From Vibrio sp. (lineage in GTDB: Bacteria; Pseudomonadota; Gammaproteobacteria; Enterobacterales; Vibrionaceae), in contig SLFB01000276.1 of the NCBI GenBank assembly GCA_007124475.1, positions 1-20,368 of the forward strand: DNA of 20,368 bases, given 5' to 3'. The position numbers were made by a program, and so were the translations under genes. Below the pieces are notes generated by a model. That model did no database searches, was not told where the DNA came from, and saw nothing but the letters and a program-made list of their open reading frames with translations. Positions 14,920 through 20,368 of the stretch are shown piece after piece (position 1 is the stretch's first letter; the number at the start of each line of letters is the position of its first letter).

Positions 14920-16299
14920 ATGCAGCGAATCAGTCAAGAGGTTAGCGATCTACTTCATCGAGGGCTTGATGCTCACGTACGTCTTGCCGTGACAGGTTTA
15001 TCCCGAGCGGGCAAAACCGCATTTATTAGCTCATTAGTGAATCAATTATTACATACGGCGACGCATGATCAGCTACCATTATTAGCCGCCGCTCGTGATA
15101 AACGGATTATTGGTGCCAAGCGTATCCCACAAAGTAACCTGATGGTGCCTCGCTTTCATTATGATCAGGCGATGGTTCAGCTACAGAGCGATCCTCCCAC
15201 TTGGCCTCAGCCAACGCGTGATGTGAGTGAAATTCGCCTGGCGATTAAGTATCGTCCTGAGAAAGCGACGAAACGCTTATTGGCGAGTACCTCAACCTTA
15301 TATTTAGATATTATTGACTATCCTGGCGAGTGGTTACTGGATCTCCCTTTATTGGATATCGACTTTGCCACTTGGTCGGCGCAGCAATTTAATGCTCTGC
15401 ACGGAAAACGGGCTGAGCTCGCCAAGCCTTGGCTTAGCGCGCTAGATAAGCTTGAGCTCGATAGCGAAGCGGACGAAACTTTACTGGCTGAAATCGCTGC
15501 CTCGTATACCGACTATCTTTATCAATGCAAGCAACATGGTCTACATTGGGTGCAACCTGGGCGTTTTGTGTTGCCAGGTGAGTTGGCCGGGGCTCCAGTA
15601 TTACAGTTTTTTCCATGTCGCGAGCTTAATTCCCAGAATAAAGCCAGCAAAGGCTCGATGTATGATTTACTGGCTAAGCGTTATCAGGAGTATCAAAGCA
15701 AAGTGGTAAGAGGGTTTTATAAACATTATTTTACCACTTTTGATCGGCAAATTGTTTTGGTGGATTGTTTGTCACCGTTAAACGCGGGCTATGAAGCCTT
15801 TATGGATATGCGTAGCGCACTAGAGCAAATTATGCATAGTTTTCGCTATGGGCGCAGTGGATTGTTCAGTCGTTTATTTGCACCGAAAATAGATAAAATC
15901 TTGTTTGCGGCGACCAAAGCGGATCACGTTACTCCTGATCAGCATCCGAATATGGTGTCATTACTACAACAAATGATTCATCCTGCTTGGCAACATGCCG
16001 CCTATGAAAATATTGAAATGAGCTGTATCAGTTTAGCCTCAATCCGCGCCACTCAGTCTGGATTTGTTGATAGCGCAGAAGGAAAACAGCCCGCGATTCA
16101 GGGGGTGGATGTAAATCAACGTGCTATTACTTTATACCCCGGTGATGTACCGAAAAAACTACCAGCAGCCAGTTATTGGCAACACAATCAATTTCAATTT
16201 ATTACCTTTCGTCCGCAACAAGTCAGTTGTGAACAGCCATGCCAACACATTCGCATGGATAAAGCGTTGGATTTTTTGATTGGAGATAAATTGGCATGA
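14920..16299 (+). CDS. ycjX: YcjX/DUF463 family P-loop GTPase-like protein
   Basis: A 459-residue cytoplasmic P-loop NTPase, matching the length of E. coli YcjX (465). The Walker A motif is GLSRAGKT at residues 26-33. A likely Walker B/switch is LYLDIIDYPGEWLLDLPLLD near 128-147. FSRLFAPKIDKILFAATKADHV contains a G4-like TKAD. In E. coli ycjX is linked to the phage-shock envelope stress regulon with ycjF. No psp gene lies in this window. The ribosome site is modest (AAGAG, about 10 bases before ATG). The stop overlaps the ycjF start by four bases (ATGA), so translation is coupled. The molecular function is not established. Confidence 0.93.
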   Translation: MQRISQEVSDLLHRGLDAHVRLAVTGLSRAGKTAFISSLVNQLLHTATHDQLPLLAAARDKRIIGAKRIPQSNLMVPRFHYDQAMVQLQSDPPTWPQPTRDVSEIRLAIKYRPEKATKRLLASTSTLYLDIIDYPGEWLLDLPLLDIDFATWSAQQFNALHGKRAELAKPWLSALDKLELDSEADETLLAEIAASYTDYLYQCKQHGLHWVQPGRFVLPGELAGAPVLQFFPCRELNSQNKASKGSMYDLLAKRYQEYQSKVVRGFYKHYFTTFDRQIVLVDCLSPLNAGYEAFMDMRSALEQIMHSFRYGRSGLFSRLFAPKIDKILFAATKADHVTPDQHPNMVSLLQQMIHPAWQHAAYENIEMSCISLASIRATQSGFVDSAEGKQPAIQGVDVNQRAITLYPGDVPKKLPAASYWQHNQFQFITFRPQQVSCEQPCQHIRMDKALDFLIGDKLA

Positions 16300-17315
16300 G
16301 CGATTTAAAACAACAACAAATTTTTACTCAGACACTAACGGAGCAGTCAGTTCAAGACTCGCTAGCACCTGCCAGCGAGTTTCAGGCAGCACAATTTGTG
16401 GCTGAGGCGACACAAGAAACATCAACTCAGTTAGAAAGCCAGCTGGAACACGTTATTCGACCTAAACGTGGTAAAAAGTGGTTAGCTATCAGTTTGTTAA
16501 CCAGTTTCGCCGGATTATTAGGCTGGCAGGCAATTGACAGCATTATTTATTCTATTCAAGCAGGAAATTGGCTTGATCTTGCTTGGGCGGGTTTTTTAAG
16601 CCTACTGGCAGGGCTGGGGTTCACACGCTTGACGAAAGAGCTGTGGACATTGCGCCGCTTACGACAGCATTTCTCAGTACAAGAGCAGGCTGAGCAGTTG
16701 ATTGAGCAAGATGGACTAGGGCAAGGACAAGATTTTTGTACCGATTTAGCGAAAAAAGGGCAGATTGACCTCAATAGTGCAGCGTACCAACGTTGGTTGC
16801 AAACCGTAGATAATAGTCATAGTGATGCAGAAGTCATCGAACTCTACGACGCACTAGTTGTCAGTGAACAAGACAAACAGGCGACGGAGATAGTCTCTCG
16901 CTACGCCACTGAGGCTGCGGTATTAGTGGCCATTAGCCCTTTGGCGTTAGTCGATATGTTATTGATTGCTTGGCGAAACTTCACCATGATTGACCGGCTA
17001 GCTGAGGTGTATGGGGTTGAACTCGGCTATTGGTCTCGGCTACAGCTGTTTAAAGCCGTCCTGGTTAATATGGCCATAGCCGGTGCGAGTGAGTTAGCCA
17101 TTGATGCTAGCGTAGATTTGTTATCAATGGATTTAACCAAAAAATTATCAGCGCGAGCAGGGCAAGGCCTTGGTATAGGCTTACTCACCGCACGATTAGG
17201 GGTAAAAGCAATGGCGTTATTACGCCCTTTACCTTGGCAACAAAATAAAATGGTACGTTTAAGCACCATTCGCAAACAGATTGTGGCCAAAATAACGGCG
17301 TTAGTCACTCAATAA
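16296..17315 (+). CDS. ycjF: YcjF/DUF697 inner-membrane protein
   Basis: A 339-residue membrane protein similar to E. coli YcjF (353). A polar, Gln/Glu-rich N-terminal tail (1-60) is followed by two hydrophobic segments (about 62-87 and 92-110). A soluble stretch comes next, then the DUF697 region (about 195-320) with AAVLVAISPLALVDMLLIAWRN and GYWSRLQLFKAVLVNMAIAGAS, which may embed in the membrane. It overlaps ycjX by four bases and is expected to act with the YcjX NTPase at the inner membrane (inference from constant pairing). No terminator is seen in the 136 bases before tyrR. Confidence 0.92.
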   Translation: MSDLKQQQIFTQTLTEQSVQDSLAPASEFQAAQFVAEATQETSTQLESQLEHVIRPKRGKKWLAISLLTSFAGLLGWQAIDSIIYSIQAGNWLDLAWAGFLSLLAGLGFTRLTKELWTLRRLRQHFSVQEQAEQLIEQDGLGQGQDFCTDLAKKGQIDLNSAAYQRWLQTVDNSHSDAEVIELYDALVVSEQDKQATEIVSRYATEAAVLVAISPLALVDMLLIAWRNFTMIDRLAEVYGVELGYWSRLQLFKAVLVNMAIAGASELAIDASVDLLSMDLTKKLSARAGQGLGIGLLTARLGVKAMALLRPLPWQQNKMVRLSTIRKQIVAKITALVTQ

Positions 17316-17410
17316 CCACTTGATTTATTTAATTGAAATCAATCTACAGTGCAAAGGCGGTTGATAAGAGGATAATCACTTGACGCTAGAAAGCGCTTGA
17401 TAGAAACTAC

Positions 17411-17428
17411 TGTCAACAATTCGTGACA
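17411..17428. promoter_or_regulatory. TyrR-box-like palindrome before tyrR
   Basis: TGTCAA-CAATTC-GTGACA follows the TyrR box layout TGTAAA-N6-TTTACA at 9 of 12 positions, including the G and C that the family treats as invariant. It lies 24 bases before the tyrR GTG start, near where the transcript start or ribosome site should be. Self-repression of tyrR is known in E. coli, which makes an operator here plausible. Confidence 0.5.
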
Positions 17429-17451
17429 CCCTCTGCTTAGGATATCATTCA

Positions 17452-18996
17452 GTGCGTCTAGAAGTCATTTGTGAAGACCGGCTCGGTTTAACTCGAGAAT
17501 TACTTGAAATACTTGCTTCAAAAAACATCGATTTACGCGGAATTGAAATTGATGTTATTGGTATTATCTACTTAAATTGTCCCGATATTGACTTTGATAC
17601 GTTCAGCGAATTAATGGCTGAAATTCGTCGTATTTCCGGTGTAAAAGACGTGCGTAAAATTCAGTTTATGCCAATGGAACGTCATAATACTGAACTTATC
17701 TCTTTGCTCAATAACTTACCCGATGCGGTATTGTCGATCAATTTAAAAGGCACAGTGGATATGGCCAACGAAAGCGCCTTAGCACTGTTGAATAAACCTC
17801 AGCAAGATGTCATAGGGCGCTCAGTGGCTCAGCTGTTTCCGGTGCTAAATTTAACTCGTTGGATGGAAGGAGACAAAGCTCCATTACGTGAAGAAGTGGT
17901 GCTTGAGGGGCTGGATTATACGATGGAATTAATGCCCGTTTATATCGGTAGCCCAGCGCCAGAAGCCACCTTAGCCAGTACGATGATGATTTTACGAGCG
18001 AAGATCGCCAGCAGTACAGACCATAGTCGTTTACCCATGCATAATCCGTTAGGCTTTGAGCATTTTGTCGGGATCTCAAATCGTCATAAGCAGCTGATTA
18101 ATCAGGCTAAAAAACTGGCCATGTTAGACCAACCTTTACTTATTGAAGGGGAAACTGGCACGGGTAAAGAAATGCTTGCTCGAGCATGCCATCAACGATC
18201 ACAACGACGATCCGCTCCTTTTTTAGTTCTTAGCTGCGCTTCAATGCCTGATGATGTGGCTGAAACGGAGTTATTTGGACATGCCCCTGGCTCTTTCAAT
18301 CATCAACAGGGCAACAAAGGGATTTTTGAACAAGCCAATGGTGGTACGGTTTTTTTAGATGAAATCGGTGAAATGAGCCCCCATCTCCAGATCAAGTTAT
18401 TGCGCTTTTTACAAGACGGTAGGTTTCGTCGCGTTGGTGAAGAGCATGAAATTCATGTTGATGTGAGAGTGATTGCCTCTACCCGTCATAACTTAGCCAA
18501 ATTGGCCGAAGAGGGTAAATTTCGCGAAGATTTATTCTATCGCCTCAATGTATTAACGCTACCCATTCCATCTTTGCGTGAGCGACCAAGTGATATTCAG
18601 CCATTGTTGGATTTATTTGTCACCAAACACTGCTTCAAGTTAGCCATGCCTAAACCAGATTACGCCCCAGGTTTAGTTGATCAACTGACCCAATACCCAT
18701 GGCCAGGCAATATTCGTCAATTAGATAATGCCGTCTTACGGGCACTGACAGAAGTTGATGACCATCATTTGCAGCTAGCGTTTTTCCATCTGCCAAATGT
18801 GGATAGCAGTGCGACAAATTTGGCAGCGATTAATCTTGATGGCTCACTTGATGAGATCATGAAGCATTACGAGTCACAAATTTTAGATAAACTTTATCAA
18901 TCGTTTCCATCGAGTCGCAAACTGGCTAAACGCTTAAATGTGTCACATACCTCAATCGCGAATAAACTGCGTGATTATGGAATTGGCAAGCGTTAA
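17452..18996 (+). CDS. tyrR: Transcriptional regulator TyrR
   Basis: Regulator of aromatic amino acid biosynthesis and transport genes that binds tyrosine, phenylalanine or tryptophan with ATP. The 514 residues match E. coli TyrR (513). Domains: ACT (1-70, LEVICEDRLGLTRELLEILA), PAS (about 80-150), and an AAA+ sigma-54-type domain with Walker A GETGTGKE (233-240) and Walker B VFLDEIGE (300-307). A C-terminal helix-turn-helix RKLAKRLNVSHTSIANKLRDYG completes it. The loop that would carry GAFTGA is GHAPGSFNHQQGNKG, so it should not activate sigma-54 polymerase, as in other TyrR proteins. The start is GTG with AGGA 9 bases upstream. It follows ycjX-ycjF as in E. coli. Its stop overlaps the rimJ start (TAATG). 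Confidence 0.96.
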   Translation: MRLEVICEDRLGLTRELLEILASKNIDLRGIEIDVIGIIYLNCPDIDFDTFSELMAEIRRISGVKDVRKIQFMPMERHNTELISLLNNLPDAVLSINLKGTVDMANESALALLNKPQQDVIGRSVAQLFPVLNLTRWMEGDKAPLREEVVLEGLDYTMELMPVYIGSPAPEATLASTMMILRAKIASSTDHSRLPMHNPLGFEHFVGISNRHKQLINQAKKLAMLDQPLLIEGETGTGKEMLARACHQRSQRRSAPFLVLSCASMPDDVAETELFGHAPGSFNHQQGNKGIFEQANGGTVFLDEIGEMSPHLQIKLLRFLQDGRFRRVGEEHEIHVDVRVIASTRHNLAKLAEEGKFREDLFYRLNVLTLPIPSLRERPSDIQPLLDLFVTKHCFKLAMPKPDYAPGLVDQLTQYPWPGNIRQLDNAVLRALTEVDDHHLQLAFFHLPNVDSSATNLAAINLDGSLDEIMKHYESQILDKLYQSFPSSRKLAKRLNVSHTSIANKLRDYGIGKR

Positions 18997-19598
18997 TGGC
19001 GAGCGCTAATCTGGGCTTATACGCTAGCAATGACCATTTAGTGGTACGCTGCGCTCAATTGAGCGATGCGCAGCCGCTGACCGATTATTTTGTCACCAAT
19101 GCAAGTCATTTAAAACCTTGGGAGCCGACACGTGAAGCTGCTTTTTTTGAGCTGAAAGGCTGGCAGCAACGTTTACTTAAATTGGAAGAGTTGCATCGTT
19201 TAGCGCTTGGTTATTATTGCGTGATTACCGATCCCGCGGATCAAATAGTGCTAGGCACGATATCTTTTAGTCAACTGACTCGTTTTCCTCTGCACGCTTG
19301 CCATGTGGGATACTCATTAGCGCAGCAAGCACAAGGTCAATATATTATGACCCAAGCATTAGATTTAGCCTGTCAGTGGTTATTTAAACAGCAAAACATA
19401 CATAGAATTATGGCCGCTTATATGCCAGCGAATACTCGTAGTGAGGCGGTATTAAAACGAGTGGGTTTCGTACAAGAAGGTATTGCGAAAGATTATTTAT
19501 TGATTGATGGCCAATGGCAAGATCACATTCTTACCTCGTTAATTAACTCAGAGTGGCAAGCCGATTTGTCGCGATCAGTTAAGCCAATCGTCAGTTAA
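18996..19598 (+). CDS. rimJ: Ribosomal protein S5-alanine N-acetyltransferase-like GNAT protein
   Basis: GNAT acetyltransferase of about 200 residues that resembles E. coli RimJ, which acetylates the N-terminal alanine of ribosomal protein S5. Shared text includes HLKPWEPTRE near residue 37, HACHVGYSLAQQAQGQYIM (acetyl-CoA-binding region), NIHRIMAAYMPANTRSEAVLKRVGF and KDYLLIDGQWQDH near the end. The Q/R-x-x-G-x-G/A acetyl-CoA loop appears as QAQGQYI, a degenerate form. The ATG overlaps the tyrR TAA by one base, so translation is probably coupled to tyrR. There is no functional reason known for that link. Another RimJ/RimL-type target is possible. Confidence 0.85.
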   Translation: MASANLGLYASNDHLVVRCAQLSDAQPLTDYFVTNASHLKPWEPTREAAFFELKGWQQRLLKLEELHRLALGYYCVITDPADQIVLGTISFSQLTRFPLHACHVGYSLAQQAQGQYIMTQALDLACQWLFKQQNIHRIMAAYMPANTRSEAVLKRVGFVQEGIAKDYLLIDGQWQDHILTSLINSEWQADLSRSVKPIVS

Positions 19599-19688
19599 TA
19601 TTTCCTAGGGTCTGTTGACCTTTGCCTTTAGAGCGGATTTTTACTTTTCGCCAGCCAGTTGCGCTGGCTTAACATCGAAGGACATTTC

Positions 19689-20162
19689 ATGTCGTATTTG
19701 CCTTTGGAGCAGTATTCACGAAAATGGATTTTTACTCATCAATCAATGCCAGTACCAGAGAGTGACTTAGCACAGATAAAACCTATGTCGCCTCAGCGTG
19801 CAGCGCAATTTTGGAAAGAAAACATCAGTGCGCAGAGTCCTGATGCTGCGCGACTGAGTTCGCAGGATTGGCCACGTAAAGCCACGAGCTGGCAGCAAGA
19901 AATCTCTTGGATGGAAGCATGGGAAGAGGATGATCCTAATTTACCTAGTGCTATTCTTGAGCATATTGATTGGCAAGATGATGTCACTGTGTATTTTTGT
20001 TATGAGAAATACAATGTGCTAGAAACCAAGTGGTCAGTATTTAAAAAACATTGGAAAAACTTCTTATTCTATGATGACGGGCCAATTTTAATTGGCCGGC
20101 GGCGCAGCCAAGCGCTGTGGTTTGATACCACAGGTTTGGTTCAAATAGGCCAACGTTTGTAG
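19689..20162 (+). CDS. DUF2947 family protein
   Basis: A 157-residue soluble protein, rich in Trp and aromatic residues, that I recognise as the DUF2947 family found mainly in Vibrio and relatives. Distinct stretches are MSYLPLEQYSRKWIFTHQSM, RAAQFWKENISAQSPDA, WQDDVTVYFCYEKYNVLET and WKNFLFYDDGPILIGRR. There is no signal peptide, membrane segment or catalytic motif that I can name. The ATG at 19689 has AAGGA 6 bases upstream and is preferred over a longer in-frame start at 19659. It lies 90 bases after rimJ, with a small inverted repeat (AGCCAG/CTGGCT, 19653-19669) in the gap that lacks a T tract. It may be co-transcribed or have its own promoter. Function unknown. Confidence 0.8.
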   Translation: MSYLPLEQYSRKWIFTHQSMPVPESDLAQIKPMSPQRAAQFWKENISAQSPDAARLSSQDWPRKATSWQQEISWMEAWEEDDPNLPSAILEHIDWQDDVTVYFCYEKYNVLETKWSVFKKHWKNFLFYDDGPILIGRRRSQALWFDTTGLVQIGQRL

Positions 20163-20168
20163 CGTGTC

Positions 20169-20366
20169 TATACCCTTCCGACTTGAAGCTGCAGGTGTGT
20201 TGGCTACGTTCGTTCGCCCCAATCACATAGTCTATCTATGCTCATGGGGACTATGAGAGCCATCCATGGCTCTCACCAAAGGCCAGCCTACGGCTGTTCA
20301 AATTTGTTCCAGACAAATTTGTCACTCACTTGCCGCCTACCTGCAACTCCAAGTTGTTTGGGTATA
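20169..20366. repeat. ERIC element copy G with about 71-base insertion
   Basis: Complete ERIC-type repeat of 198 bases with intact ends TATACCC and GGGTATA. The core is 20217-20249 (CCCCAATCACATAG...CATGGGG). An insertion (about 20251-20321) lies between the core and TCACTCACTTGCCGCCTACC. The insertion holds three perfect inverted repeats: GAGAGCCAT/ATGGCTCTC (20255-20274), CAGCC/GGCTG (20284-20296) and CAAATTTGT/ACAAATTTG (20299-20321). A related insertion is in copy D. Removing it would leave 127 bases, the standard ERIC length. Confidence 0.92.
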
Positions 20367-20368
20367 AG

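Noticed and set aside
19605..19625. GGGTCTGTTGACC stretch after rimJ as a possible insertion-sequence end
   Set aside because: No matching inverted end, target duplication or transposase is present.

Overview
The window looks like a conserved housekeeping stretch of a Vibrionaceae chromosome, most likely Vibrio. The proteins read like enterobacterial and Vibrio orthologues. Several neighbourhoods match orders known from gammaproteobacteria: pabB-nudL-sdaA, ycjX-ycjF-tyrR, and asnS close to aspC. No phage, plasmid, CRISPR, rRNA or tRNA gene was seen. The species cannot be fixed from the sequence alone.

Layout. 1-3700: a two-gene minus-strand operon (a cNMP/CBS/DUF294 nucleotidyltransferase-like protein, then a DEDDh exonuclease), followed by a plus-strand outer-membrane barrel gene. 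3836-7430: minus-strand aspC and asnS, each with its own signals, then plus-strand queD. 7520-12800: a minus-strand run pabB > nudL > sdaC > sdaA (folate precursor synthesis, CoA diphosphate hydrolysis, serine uptake, serine deamination). 12987-14507: a class I iron-sulfur fumarase, divergent from pabB. 14920-20162: plus-strand ycjX-ycjF, tyrR-rimJ and a DUF2947 gene. Serine is imported by SdaC and turned into pyruvate by SdaA. Fumarase and AspC connect the TCA cycle to aspartate. TyrR controls aromatic amino acid genes and may control itself.

The most distinctive feature is not a gene. Seven copies or remnants of an ERIC-type intergenic repeat (TATACCC...GGGTATA ends, CCCC...GGGG central palindrome) lie in gaps between genes. 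The clearest intact copies are 127 bases (one), 198 bases (one, with an internal insertion of about 71 bases that folds into three perfect hairpins) and one cut off by the window edge. The other copies are degenerate or truncated. All seven lie in the same orientation whatever the direction of nearby genes. One truncated copy runs up to the start of nudL, two bracket the barrel gene, and two flank the fumarase terminator upstream of ycjX.

I found no convincing undescribed multi-gene system. The best leads are the ERIC density and insertion, the DUF294/exonuclease pair, palindromes before sdaC and in the aspC leader, and a TyrR-box-like site before tyrR. Start codons were moved inward from the longest frame wherever a Shine-Dalgarno sequence or family length supported it.
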